From Corallochytrium limacisporum (lineage: Eukaryota; Opisthokonta), in contig PDIP01000064.1 of the NCBI GenBank assembly GCA_002811645.1, forward strand, positions 129,188 through 172,437: DNA of 43,250 nucleotides, written 5' to 3'. Each line of letters starts with the position of its first letter. Positions within the stretch are counted from its first letter, which is position 1. Both the position numbers and the translations under genes were made by a program. Shown piece by piece: positions 31,421 to 41,266 of this stretch. Under the pieces are notes generated by a model that saw only the letters and a program-made list of their open reading frames with translations, had not been told where the DNA came from and made no database searches.

Positions 31421-31430
31421 GCGCGCCAAA
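31421..31430 (-). promoter_or_regulatory. E2F-like site upstream of kinesin-14
   Basis: GCGCGCCAAA (TTTGGCGCGC on the gene strand) lies 487 bases upstream of the kinesin ATG. Confidence 0.35.
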
Positions 31431-32270
31431 GTTTCGTCTGCAGTGATGGGGTCGCCTTGGCCCCTCCCCCTTTTTACCCCCTTCTAGTTTCAAAGTTCCG
31501 GCGCTCCAAAATACGCCCTGGTAGTATTCCGATAGTGAGCAGCCCGAGGTGGCGGCGACCCGAGGAGGCCCTCTTCATGGTTGTGGGTAAACCGCCCTGA
31601 GGGGCTCTTGCAATATTATAATATACTTCATTACAGATCCATGAAAATTGGGGACAAGGGGTACCCCCCCCCCGGGGGTTGTCGTCGGGAAAAAAACACA
31701 CACAATTGCTACACACATGGGGACATGTTTTTCCCAAAAAAAATTGGAGTTTTGGATCGAAAACGAGGCAACATAAGTATTCCTGTGATTAAACCCTGGC
31801 TCGCTGTTCAACACTACCAAGTACATTATGTACTGAAAACTCGTGTTGTGTCCTGGTGGACCTCTTCAGTGTTTAAGGGTCTGAAGCTAGTCGTCCCAGT
31901 ACATTTACTATGTAGCGATCAGCGGATGGTCTCAAAAGAACTGGACCGATCTCACTCGCGGAGAGGCTCACCTGGCCGGAGACTCATTTCACAAGGGGCG
32001 CATACACTTCCCAGATCAAGGCCTTCGTGGCCGCCATAACAAAGCAATGCAAAGAGTCCTCACGTCGAACGAGTCACCTCTGGGCCAGTCTTTCGCTATC
32101 CAATGCTCTCACTTCACTATAGGCTCAGTACCTTTCAATACAAACCCCTAGATTACGACAACCATGAACCTTATACAGACTTGCTCCGGCAATATTATAT
32201 ATTTCCGAGGGGTATGTAAAGCATTCTACTAGTAAATCATCGCCAAAGTAAACAGAAAAAAAATATTGCA

Positions 32271-32276
32271 TATAAA
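32271..32276 (+). promoter_or_regulatory. TATA box of RACK1
   Basis: TATAAA, 43 bases before the ATG, would give a very short 5' UTR, as is common for highly expressed genes of compact genomes. Confidence 0.45.
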
Positions 32277-32318
32277 CGGGAGACCGGGATTGTGTATAAT
32301 TTCATCTAAATTTTCAAA

Positions 32319-33266
32319 ATGGCAGAGCAGCTTGTTCTCCGCGGTAAGCTTACCGGCCACGAGGGTTGGGTCACCCAGATCGCCACCACCCCTGAGCGCC
32401 CTGACATGATCCTGTCCGCTTCTCGGGATAAGTCTGTTATTGTGTGGAGCCTGAGCCCTGGTGATGGCGATGGTGAGTATGGCTACCCCAAGCGCTCCCT
32501 GAAGGGACACGGACACTTCGTCTCTGATGTTGTCATCTCCCACGACGGTCAGTTCGCTTTGTCCGGTTCTTGGGATCACACCCTGCGTCTGTGGGACCTG
32601 TCTACGGGACAGACCACCCGCCGCTTCGTCGGCCACACTGGTGATGTGCTCTCCGTTGCCTTCTCCAGTGACAACCGTCAGATCGTGTCCGGCTCTCGGG
32701 ACAAGTCCATCAAGCTGTGGAACACTCTGGGTGAGTGCAAGTACACTATCACCGAGGACTGCCACAGCGAGTGGGTCAGCTGCGTGCGCTTCTCTCCCTC
32801 TACCGACACCCCCACCATCGTTAGCTGCGGCTGGGACAAGCTCGTCAAGGTGTGGAACCTCACCACCTGCAAGCTGCAGACCAACCACATTGGCCACGGT
32901 GGTTACCTCAACACTGTCACCGTATCCCCCGATGGTTCTCTGTGCGCCTCCGGTGGCAAGGACGGCCAAGCTATGCTCTGGGATCTGAACGAGGGCAAGC
33001 ATCTGTACACCCTTGATGCCGGCGAGACCATCAATGCCCTGGCCTTCTCTCCCAACCGCTACTGGCTGTGCGCCGCTGCTGGCCCTACCATCCGCATCTG
33101 GGATCTGGAGAACAAGGGCCTTGTCGACGAACTCAAGCTGGAGTCTGCCTCTAACCAGAACAACTTCGAATGCCTGTGCCTGGCTTGGTCCGCTGATGGC
33201 CAGACTCTGTTCTCTGGTTACACTGACAACATCATCCGCATCTGGCAGGTGTCCCGCACCATGTAA
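32319..33266 (+). CDS. RACK1: RACK1 (small ribosomal subunit WD40 protein)
   Basis: 315 residues, the usual length. Seven WD40 repeats fill the whole protein, with GH...WD dipeptides such as [87 protein letters not shown] and [11 protein letters not shown]. The last blade is [11 protein letters not shown]. The match to animal RACK1 is close along its length. It sits at the head of the 40S subunit near the mRNA exit and serves as a signalling scaffold. Single exon. Codon use is strongly biased towards C- and G-ending codons, as for highly expressed genes. It converges on the P1 gene. Confidence 0.98.
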   Translation: MAEQLVLRGKLTGHEGWVTQIATTPERPDMILSASRDKSVIVWSLSPGDGDGEYGYPKRSLKGHGHFVSDVVISHDGQFALSGSWDHTLRLWDLSTGQTTRRFVGHTGDVLSVAFSSDNRQIVSGSRDKSIKLWNTLGECKYTITEDCHSEWVSCVRFSPSTDTPTIVSCGWDKLVKVWNLTTCKLQTNHIGHGGYLNTVTVSPDGSLCASGGKDGQAMLWDLNEGKHLYTLDAGETINALAFSPNRYWLCAAAGPTIRIWDLENKGLVDELKLESASNQNNFECLCLAWSADGQTLFSGYTDNIIRIWQVSRTM

Positions 33267-33754
33267 GTTTGTTATCAACCTTACAAAACTGACATGTCTT
33301 TTAGTTTTTGCAACATCTCTTTTTTAAGCTTATCACATTTTTCCGTGTGGTGGTATGATTGTTGACCATAGTTGCAGGCAACGACTCATCCATCATCACA
33401 TGACGTAGAGACACTTCCATGTCCATGGCATTATATAAATAAACATTCTTTCATCCAGTAGAAGTATCTACCAACCAAGAATTCTCTGCCTGATGCTGTT
33501 GTGAATAGTGTGTTCCAACTCGGCGCGGAGTGCAAGACTTTGCCAGCGGGCATGTCGAGGAGCATCATTATTAGCAAGACATGATCACGCTGAAGTTGGA
33601 TACAAAAGAGAAAGTCTGTTGGTGCTTTGTGCATGCTATACGATATGTATTTGGATACTAAAAGGGCTCCAAAGTAAAGATGAGTTATACAAAGTGCAAC
33701 ATGGAGTTATATGGACATGTGAATTGACATGAGTAAGTTGTGAGCGCAACAAAC
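33267..33754. other. 3'-3' gap, RACK1 / P1
   Basis: 488 bases of 3' UTR sequence from both genes. ATATAAATAAACATTC at about 33431-33446 contains an AATAAA polyadenylation-like signal for RACK1. No coding region. Confidence 0.5.
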
Positions 33755-34574
33755 TTAGTCGAACAGGCCTGTATAAAAGAAATGCGATGGAAAAAATCCA
33801 GAAAAAAAATGTTAGTCATGACCATTCAAAAAAGAGAAGAACCAAATAAAACACCAGCTGGGCATCACACTAAAACAAGGGGCAACTCATGCGGCGAAAC
33901 CTGCACTTGAATCCGCAAAAACCTGACAGAATAGGCAAGGGAACATGAATATTCTCGAATGTGTGCTCACCAAACATCAGTTTGTCAGAGGTAAGAATGT
34001 CAACACGAAAATGTCAGACAAACTGTGAAAGCGCCGTTAGGCGAATTCATCCTTTGAATGATTAGCACAATCCCAGACTATTCATTTGCTTACAAAAACA
34101 TCAATACGCAAAGGCGTTGCAATGCCCAATAGCATCCACCCATGTAAGCGTTCCCATATATTCGTGTCGGCAAACAGACCAGTACAGCTTCTCGTCGTAG
34201 AGCTTCAATGCCATCCTCACCGATGCGATCCCTGCCTCATATAAAAGTGAATACCTACCGAAACCCATATCGTCATCTTCCTCTTCTTCTTCTTCCTCCT
34301 TAGCAGCCTCCTCAGCGGGGGCACCGGCATCACCACCAGCACCACCAGCAGCAGCACCACCAGCAGCAGCGGGACCAGCAGCACCAACGTTGGTCAGCAT
34401 ATCCTTAATATCCTTACCCTCCAGGGCGCGGGCGAACATGCGGGGCCAGAAAGACTCAACATCAGAGATACCGGCAGCAGCAATGATCTTGGACATCTTG
34501 TCAGCAGTGATCTCGACCTCGTCATCGGCCAGGATGAGAGCGGAGTAAACGCAAGCAAGCTCAGACTTGGACAT
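33755..34574 (-). CDS. RPLP1: Large ribosomal subunit acidic stalk protein P1, two exons
   Basis: Exon 1 is 34574-34259, exon 2 is 33768-33755; joined they give 109 residues. The N-terminal helical domain starts [26 protein letters not shown] and has the P1-specific [12 protein letters not shown]. It is followed by an Ala/Gly hinge (about 67-90) and an acidic tail ending DDDMGFG, to which exon 2 adds LFD and a TAA stop. GFGLFD is the universal C-terminus of stalk proteins that binds elongation factors. The unspliced frame reads on for 51 unrelated residues, so splicing is needed to make P1. The start is the ATG before SKSE; the 8 codons upstream of it in the open frame include no better context. 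The intron is 490 nt. Confidence 0.93.
33769..34258 (-). other. Intron of RPLP1 (490 nt)
   Basis: On the minus strand the donor is TTCG^GTAGGT (first intron base 34258) and the acceptor TATACAG^GCCTG (last intron base 33769). The branch site GACTAAC lies at 33817-33811, with the branch A about 43 nt from the acceptor, and a T-rich tract follows. It is far longer than the 90-nt MED16 intron. I searched it for C/D and H/ACA snoRNA boxes and found none convincing. Confidence 0.88.
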
Positions 34575-36561
34575 TTTTATCGTGTGATGGTAAGTCAATA
34601 TTTAACCCGATGGGAACTAACCAACTTAATTTTTCAGTTCGATTCGAACAGTCCTAAACACCTTTGTGATCTTATAGCTTTGCGATGGTCAATCATACAG
34701 TACTATTATAATGTCCAATAATTGTTATATTAGTGGTTTGGTTTCGATCCTATAGACATGCGCTGAGGGCTGCCAATAGCAATATTGAACCTACTACGTT
34801 GACCTTGTCAAGCCTTAGCTCTCCTGTGCTTGACCATAGACTGACTACCGCCTCGGCTAGGCCAGCCTGCGGACACAAGTCACCGGCGACCAATAGTTTC
34901 ACTATGAGACGGGATTTCAAGGATTCCAAATGTCACTTATTCACTACTCAGTTAGAAACGAGACCTTGTCAGTTCATTGACTATGGGGAAGGGACTTCTA
35001 CCTACTGAGAAATTCACCATTTTCCCCGACACCACCCGGTTGGACTTTGTGTGTGAAATTTTTTTCTCCTTGGATCCCCTTCCCCTCCACCCCAAATTTG
35101 TGTGTGCTTTTGCTTGGGGTTGGTGGAGGCACTTCTCTTCATTGACTAATTAGGTTATCAGTTATTAAGGCCTGAGAAATTCTTGGTCCCTGGCTGGGAA
35201 CAACAGCGCCAGTGTAACCAAACAAAAAAAAAAGAAAGGTGAATTAAATTGGGTGGGGTGCGCAAAAGCACAGGAGGACCAAGAAAAACAAAAACAAAAT
35301 TTGCCAAGGGGAAACAAAGGGGCCAAAAAAAACAGAAAGGAAAAAGAAAAAGGAAAAAGCAACACTGGCCCCAAGGGAAACGGGAACCAACCACACAGCC
35401 GCCTTCCCTCCCTTCAGCCCCCCCCCCCTCCAAACCCTTGAAAGACCCCCCTCCCGGTTTTTTCTTGTTGGTGTTGCACTGACTCATGCACTGACTCTTG
35501 TGTGCTTAAGGTAGGTTGGTGTACAGGCGGCACCGCTCGGCACCGAAGCACAAGCGACGGAGAGCAGCCAAGAGGGAAGGGGGGAGGGGAAGATCACAAC
35601 GGAAACAAAAAGGAGAAGAAAGAATGGGGAACATGGCCCTTTTGTCCTCGGTTAGAAATCGGAGACCCGCACCGACAATTTCCCTCCCCCCCCCTTCGGG
35701 GGGAGTGCCAAGGCAGGGAAGGAGAAGAAGGGGGGGGGGAGCGCAGCTGAAAGGCAAAACAAAAAAATTAAAAGAGGGTAGTCGTGCCTGGGTATCGAGG
35801 AACCCCAAATCTCAAAGAAATTTACATATATACAAAAACAATGGAGGCCTAAGCTGGTGTGGACTATCCGCAAAGCCCCATTCATTCAGTACCACAGGGT
35901 TCTGGCTTTTTGCATTGGCTATTGTCCTGCTTTTGCTTTTTCTCTCCGGTCCGTTGAGATCCGGTTATGCTGGGGTGGCCTTAAAAGACCGGTGCGCGGA
36001 GAACCCTGCTGTGTACTGTTGGCCTTAGTTGCTTTGGTCCTGGTTGCTTGTTGTTATTGAGCCAAGTAAAGTAAAGGCAATTGACCGCCGCCATGGGCAT
36101 GGCAGTGGACTAGGAGTTAGCCCAAGATCGAATGTTGGGACTGAAACCTGGGTGTCAAATCAGTAAATAGTTTGATGATGACACACACTCCTTCAGGCCA
36201 CAACGGCACGACAGACTCGACAGTACTTTGTATACTGCGTGCGGTTCGGCATAAAAAGGAAACAGTGCGCTTGTGTTGGTGTTGCCTTTAGATGCGGTGT
36301 CGTTGCAACCCGTGACCCTGCAGACCCGCGGCAGGATACATGGCCAACCCAAGGCAAAGGACAGCGTAGGGTATTACCAAATTCATCAAGGTTTGTTTAT
36401 GACAAATACAGGTATTCGAGGATCTCATAATTGTAACGAACACACATAAACACGTCTCGCTAAGGTGAAAACGAAGGTATTTGTTTCTGTTGGGAGACAG
36501 CGGGATCAATATCACAAAGAACGGCCTTCTTACACTCTTGATCATTAGAAATATATAAAAG
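34575..36561. other. Divergent intergenic stretch, P1 / V-ATPase B
   Basis: 2 kb, the second-longest gap apart from that left of the subtilase. No coding content supported; a 170-codon frame at 35516-36028 is low-complexity Lys/Arg-rich and then unrelated sequence. It contains A-rich and C-rich tracts (35222-35400, 35419-35430) and a hairpin with a UUCG loop (35690-35703). Confidence 0.5.
35690..35703. repeat. C/G stem with UUCG-type loop
   Basis: A C9 run ending at 35694, then TTCG (35695-35698), then five G to 35703. The C(UUCG)G form is an exceptionally stable tetraloop if transcribed. Confidence 0.6.
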
Positions 36562-38022
36562 ATGGCTGAAGTTGCAGAAAAATTCAGTGCTATGAGCACT
36601 GACTACCAGGTCAACCCCAAGTTGGTGTATCGCACAGTCAACGCCGTCAACGGTCCCTTGGTCATCTTGCACAACGTTAAGTTTGCGCGTTTCTCAGAGA
36701 TTGTTACGCTCAATCTTCCAGACGGCACTCGCCGTCAGGGTCAAGTGCTGGAAATCCAGGGCGATAAGTGTATTGTGCAGGTTTTCGAGGGCACTTCCGG
36801 TATTGATGCGAAGGTAACCAATGTGGAATTCAGTGGTGATGTGCTACGTATGCCCGTCTCTACCGACATGCTTGGTCGTATTTTTAACGGTTCCGGTAAG
36901 CCCATCGATGATGGCCCCGCTGTGGTTGCTGAGGACTACATTGACATTAACGGTATGCCCATGAACCCCTACCGTCGTGACTATCCGAAGCAGATGATTC
37001 AGACCGGTATCTCCACCATTGATGTCATGAACAGTGTCGCCCGTGGCCAGAAGATTCCTCTCTTCTCTGGTTCGGGTCTGCCCCACAACGACATTGCTGC
37101 CCAGATCTGCCGCCAAGCCGGTCTGGTCGACCTTTCGAAGGTGGAGGGTGCTGATTCTAGCTCTCAGATTCAAGAGTCCTTTGCCCTGGTCTTCGGTGCT
37201 ATGGGTGTGAACATGGAGACTGCCCGCTTTTTCAAGCAGGACTTCGAAGAGAATGGTAGTATGGAGCGCACAACCCTGTTCTTGAACATGGCCAATGATC
37301 CTACCATTGAGCGTGTCGTCACTCCTCGCATGACCCTCACTCTGGCTGAGTTCCTGGCCTACCAGTGCAACAAGCACGTCCTGGTCCTGCTGACCGATAT
37401 GACCTCATACGCCATGGCCTTGCGTGAGATTTCTGCTGCTCGTGAGGAGGTGCCCGGTCGTCGTGGTTTCCCCGGTTATATGTACACCGATTTGGCCACT
37501 CTGTACGAGCGTGCTGGACGTGTGGTCGGTCGCAAGGGTTCCATTACGCAGATTCCCATTGTGTCCATGCCCAACGATGATCTCACTCATCCCATTCCAG
37601 ATTTGACCGGATACATTACCGAGGGTCAGATTTACGTTGACCGCCAGCTCCACAACAAGCAGATCTACCCTCCCATCAATGTGCTGCCTTCCCTGTCTCG
37701 TCTTATGAAGTCCGCCATTGGTAAGGGCATGACTCGTGATGACCACTCTGCTGTGTCCAACCAGCTGTACGCCAACTACGCCATCGGAAAGGATGTGGCT
37801 GCAATGAAGTCCGTTGTCGGTGAGGAGGCTCTTAGCGAGGAGGACCATCTGTACTTGGAATTCATGGAGAAGTTTGAAAAGACCTTCGTGCAGCAGGGAT
37901 ACTACGAGAACCGCACGGTCTTTGATTCCATCGACCTTGCATGGACACTGCTGCGAATCTTCCCCCGCGAGCTGCTTAAGAAGATTCCCAAGAAGACCTT
38001 GGATGTATACTACAACAGGTAA
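36562..38022 (+). CDS. ATP6V1B: V-type H+-ATPase subunit B
   Basis: 486 residues, close to the usual length. The N-terminus has [14 protein letters not shown] (31-44) and TLPDGT-like and [10 protein letters not shown] motifs. Conserved core: [11 protein letters not shown] (74-84), [14 protein letters not shown] (103-116), the degenerate nucleotide loop SGSGLPHN (169-176), [32 protein letters not shown] and [19 protein letters not shown]. The C-terminus ends at [10 protein letters not shown], shorter than in animals or yeast. B forms the non-catalytic nucleotide sites of the V1 ring that acidifies vacuoles, lysosomes and endosomes. Single exon. It converges on PSMB1. Confidence 0.98.
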   Translation: MAEVAEKFSAMSTDYQVNPKLVYRTVNAVNGPLVILHNVKFARFSEIVTLNLPDGTRRQGQVLEIQGDKCIVQVFEGTSGIDAKVTNVEFSGDVLRMPVSTDMLGRIFNGSGKPIDDGPAVVAEDYIDINGMPMNPYRRDYPKQMIQTGISTIDVMNSVARGQKIPLFSGSGLPHNDIAAQICRQAGLVDLSKVEGADSSSQIQESFALVFGAMGVNMETARFFKQDFEENGSMERTTLFLNMANDPTIERVVTPRMTLTLAEFLAYQCNKHVLVLLTDMTSYAMALREISAAREEVPGRRGFPGYMYTDLATLYERAGRVVGRKGSITQIPIVSMPNDDLTHPIPDLTGYITEGQIYVDRQLHNKQIYPPINVLPSLSRLMKSAIGKGMTRDDHSAVSNQLYANYAIGKDVAAMKSVVGEEALSEEDHLYLEFMEKFEKTFVQQGYYENRTVFDSIDLAWTLLRIFPRELLKKIPKKTLDVYYNR

Positions 38023-38388
38023 TTCAATTTCTGTCAGAAAAGAAAACATAGTACGTGTCGGGCAACCACAGCTTGCACAACGGACACAATGCACGAACAT
38101 AGTCTCAATCCTCGAATGATAGTATCTGCATGTTCTGGAAATGCTTGTTTCATTCAAGTCAACATCACTATACGCGAGACCTCTGTACAATCGCAGAGAA
38201 ATCGGAAGACCAAAAATACATCACACTTCATTGTACAATTGAAAACGATGCGACACATCGGCATGGTCACAGACATTCTTGATAATGGCAATTATGAGTC
38301 TATTTCCTTACCTTAATAATGGCACATTGCTACAAGTTTCTTGTTTGTTAGTCAAAGGAATCATTTGCAGAATGGAGTCAAGGGTGTC
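38023..38388. other. 3'-3' gap, V-ATPase B / proteasome beta-6
   Basis: 366 bases of 3' UTR sequence. No CTAAC branch site is present, which argues against an extra V-ATPase exon here. Confidence 0.5.
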
Positions 38389-39147
38389 TTAATCGCGGCG
38401 CAGCTTCAGGGTCTCGCTGGTAATACCATCCTTGTCAATGATCTTCAGCTCGACAGCGTCACCGGTGTAAATGTCACGCTCCGCGGCACTAGCGAACACA
38501 TCTTTGACAAGTTTGACGGCCTTTTCCCGGGTGAGAGGCTCCTTCTTTGCACCTTCCATGTTCTTGTAGCCGAGTTGGTTGTCAAGCAGTGGCTGGATCA
38601 GAGCGCTAGCACTGCCTCCACTGCGATAGAACTCACGCTCGTAGCTACCGACAGGGTCATACGAGTAAACAGCTCCCTTGCCTTCCTCGTCCAGACCAGC
38701 CAGAATGTTGTAGACATAATATGGGAAGAAACGGCGGTAGTACAGGGTGTTCGAAAGCATCTGTGCCAGTGCCTGTGTGCTCATTTCCCGGTAGTGATCG
38801 TTGCGGTACATTTCAAGGCGGGTGCGGAGTGTCTTTGTAAGTGTCAGAATGTCTCCGTGGAATCCTGCACATCCCAGAACGCTTTTGGGGCCCATAATGT
38901 GCGTCTTGGGCTGGTCTCTGCTCATGATTTCGTATCCGACACTGAGGCGAGTGTCACCAGCTACAACAGCAAAATCTTCACCGGCAACAGCCAATACGGT
39001 ACCACCGTTCATGGCATAAGGGTTGAACTGACGCTGCACGGGTCCATAGCCGTCTTCAGATATAGGCGCAGGATGATCGCGAGCGGCAGAATGCTGCATG
39101 TGCGCTCCGCCGAAAGCGTACTGCATATTTGCTGGCAATGAAGTCAT
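38389..39147 (-). CDS. PSMB1: 20S proteasome subunit beta-6 (PSMB1)
   Basis: 252 residues from the ATG at 39147; two codons upstream in the same frame begin with GTG and are not used. The first 45 residues form a variable N-terminal extension. The core begins [29 protein letters not shown] and continues with [55 protein letters not shown] and [13 protein letters not shown]. These blocks are those of PSMB1, the non-catalytic beta-6 subunit; there is no processed threonine active site. It occupies the beta rings of the 20S core. Single exon. Confidence 0.97.
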   Translation of the reverse strand: MTSLPANMQYAFGGAHMQHSAARDHPAPISEDGYGPVQRQFNPYAMNGGTVLAVAGEDFAVVAGDTRLSVGYEIMSRDQPKTHIMGPKSVLGCAGFHGDILTLTKTLRTRLEMYRNDHYREMSTQALAQMLSNTLYYRRFFPYYVYNILAGLDEEGKGAVYSYDPVGSYEREFYRSGGSASALIQPLLDNQLGYKNMEGAKKEPLTREKAVKLVKDVFASAAERDIYTGDAVELKIIDKDGITSETLKLRRD

Positions 39148-40644
39148 GGTCACTTAGTTTTCTGTGCTAACCACTAGATTTGGTTCTCAAGTGATGGCTC
39201 TCGCTTGACCTAACTGAACCCGGGAGAAGGACGCAAAGGTAGTTATTCAAATTCCCGACAGATTCTTGTGCATTGTGTTCCATAACAACCCGAATGTTAG
39301 TTCGCTTGAAACACCTTCATAGCTTTACGGCTTTATTATACTCCCCCGAAGAATGACTAAAAAAACATTTGTTCCAGATGCGTCGTCGGCCATGCATCAA
39401 GCGCAGTCAGGTTTGGAAGATGGAAGCGGAGGAATCGCAAAGCCAACGGCAGAAGCCGAAATGAGCCATCAACTGGAAAATGACTCCACACTGGCTGCCG
39501 TTTGGGCGCGCGGAGGTCCAGCCAGTTCCAGGGGAGGGGCCATAAAAGCAAAGAGAAGCGCCTCACTGCGGGAAGACGGAACCACAGTGAGAAGGCGGAA
39601 AAGAGTCCGAACACTTTCCCCTTCGCCGGTCTCTCTCCCCGTGGCGTTCTCGGGGTTTACTACTCATTTAGTACCGTCGAGTTTGGCTGTTTTGCCTTTT
39701 TGCCTGACACCTTCTGGACTTTACTTTCTGCTCCTCCAGGGGAAGTCTTTGATTGTTTCGCGACTCCACAACACCCCCCCCCCCTTTTCTTTTTCCCTGG
39801 GGAGTGTATAGTACGGTACTTTCACTACTGAAGGTATTTTAAACAATTACCGTATATCTTAAACCGTGACGTGTATGGAGCGATTCTTCATATGTATTAA
39901 ATTTATAGATTTGTGTCGATTGTGATTGGATTTATATTGAAGAGGGGGCCTGGAAAACATGGCCCTGCTAAAGGTCCCCCCCCCCCTTGGGTTCGAAGTG
40001 CGCTTCCTTCTCATTTCCCACATTTTTACATACCGGAGAAGGTGCGGAGACATACTTGTCATTAAAGAAAGCTACGCCGCTTGCCGATGTCGTGTTTTGT
40101 CTTTGCACAGATCGCAATACCTGTAGGAAGACAGTGCGATAACCAAAAGGAGGAGTCTAACAACGTAGCACGGTTGTGCGATGTCCCCAAAAAAAGACAT
40201 TTGGAGCAAGAAACAGCACACAGACGACGGGGGCGATTGCGAAGACCCATGCCACAAGTACCATGGCAGGGTTAATGTTTGCAAGGCGTGTATGTGCCCT
40301 TGAGTATTCTTCAGTGTATGTTGACGAGTGCGTGCTGTTGTACACTCCCAACTGTCCTCCCATCCTTTGTCGTAGCGCTCCCTGTCGAGTTGCCCGTTCC
40401 TTATCTCAATGACAGAGAGGAGACACTGGAAGTCACAGCCCGAAAAACAGGGAAGGAAACTTTCGTTGTTCTCCGTGTTCAACCGTGGCGGTCCATGCTA
40501 GAACTGCCACGGGTAGGAGCGAAACGAGCGTTTGTAAATTACGACAGAGCGCCAGCCCTAGGAAGCAAAAGTCGCAATATCTGATTACTCAGCACAATGT
40601 CCAGCACTGGTAATCAATCTTGGGAGAAGGTTGGTGGGGAGGCG

Positions 40645-40663
40645 CCCCCCCCCGGGGGGGGGG
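40645..40663. repeat. C9-G10 palindrome
   Basis: Nine C directly followed by ten G, a loopless self-complementary tract that could extrude as a cruciform or form quadruplex/i-motif structures. Confidence 0.7.
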
Positions 40664-41203
40664 AGCTGTTGGTTACTGTTGGCACAACGCTTACCACCGA
40701 AGAACGTTCCAAATGATTCCCTACATGAGGCGTCATGTGCGACATGCGACTAGGAAGGCCCCTTTCATCGCAACGAAATATCCTCTCGCTGCCAGGGCAG
40801 TGGACACACTATGGTGTCTCGGTCTTCTCTGTCCGATCACTTTCGTGAAGAGCAGGCATTCACATGTCTGTTCCCGTGGCTTTGAATGTGTAGCCACAGA
40901 CCTGTGTCGACGCTCACTTGTAGCCGCCAACAATGATTGCGCACTCAACATCAATACATTCAATACGGTTTTCATGACATTAAAAAGTCTGTTTATAGTG
41001 GTAATCGATAAATTTTTCGGACAACCAACAGTTTTGAAAGTTAAATGAGAGAAGGGGAGGGGGGGAAATATGTCAATGTCTATCGGGGGCTCTTAGTTCA
41101 AAAATGACCCTGTGGGTAGTGGGGCACTAGCCACAACTGGTTGTGATTGAATGAAAGTTCCACAGGGCCAACCCAGGATGGCTTTGGCATGCTTGAAAAA
41201 AAA

Positions 41204-41263
41204 TGTGTGTGTGTGCGTTTCGTTTGGACTAGTGCGCATCGAAACGTTGTGTGTGTGTGTGTG
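41204..41263. repeat. Two TG/CA microsatellites in the PDCD4 3' UTR
   Basis: TG runs at 41204-41215 and 41248-41263. On the PDCD4 strand they are (CA)6 and (CA)8; the latter starts just 3 bases after the stop codon. Confidence 0.9.
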
Positions 41264-41266
41264 AAA

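Larger units (their letters stand above)
30935..32318. other. Divergent promoter region kinesin-14 / RACK1
   Basis: 1.4 kb between divergent start codons. It holds an E2F-like GCGCGCCAAA (31421-31430), a run of tracts at 31658-31678 (GGGGTACCCC then C and G runs) and the RACK1 TATA box (32271-32276). An open frame of 152 codons at 31581-32039 has no recognisable content. Confidence 0.5.
39148..41266. other. 2.1-kb intergenic stretch, proteasome beta-6 / PDCD4
   Basis: It includes the PSMB1 promoter and the PDCD4 3' UTR. An open frame at 39353-39811 (+, 152 codons) starts with an ATG and has a charged first half, but then runs into Ser/Pro-rich low complexity; I do not call it a gene. Tracts: C11 at 39774-39784, C11 at 39976-39986 and the C9-G10 palindrome at 40645-40663. 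Two CA repeats on the PDCD4 strand lie at its right end. Confidence 0.5.

Noticed and set aside
31581-32039. 152-codon open frame between kinesin and RACK1
   Set aside because: Unusual composition, spans a C/G tract, no motif and no plausible ATG context.
32229-33278. 349-codon open frame on the strand opposite RACK1
   Set aside because: It is the exact shadow of RACK1. Strong codon bias there avoids TTA, CTA and TCA on the coding strand, which removes stops on the other. The same happens opposite V-ATPase B (37405-38190) and proteasome beta-6 (38341-39141).
33263-33305. GTAAGT overlapping the RACK1 stop codon (ATGTAAGT) with a downstream TTTTAG
   Set aside because: It looks like a perfect splice donor, but joining to the TAG acceptor gives an unrelated hydrophobic tail, no CTAAC branch site is at the right distance, and RACK1 already ends normally at VSRTM.
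33769-34258. Possible snoRNA inside the P1 intron (TTGATG, CTGACA, ACTGATG segments)
   Set aside because: No pair of correct C (RTGATGA) and D (CTGA) boxes with closing stem, and no H/ACA pair, could be assembled.
35516-36028. 170-codon open frame upstream of V-ATPase B
   Set aside because: Its first half is low-complexity Lys/Arg from an A/G-rich tract and its second half is unrelated; no domain.
36060-36155. TGGCAGTGGACTAGG resembling a tRNA A box
   Set aside because: No matching T-loop at the right distance and no cloverleaf could be formed.
38012-38030. AACAG^GTAATT at the V-ATPase B stop codon as a possible terminal intron donor
   Set aside because: No CTAAC branch site exists in the 366 bases before the next gene, and the protein already ends near the length of the family.
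39353-39811. 152-codon open frame with an ATG start and charged first half
   Set aside because: It breaks down into Ser/Pro/Phe low complexity, overlaps a C-tract, has no recognisable domain and no similar frame nearby; chance is likelier.
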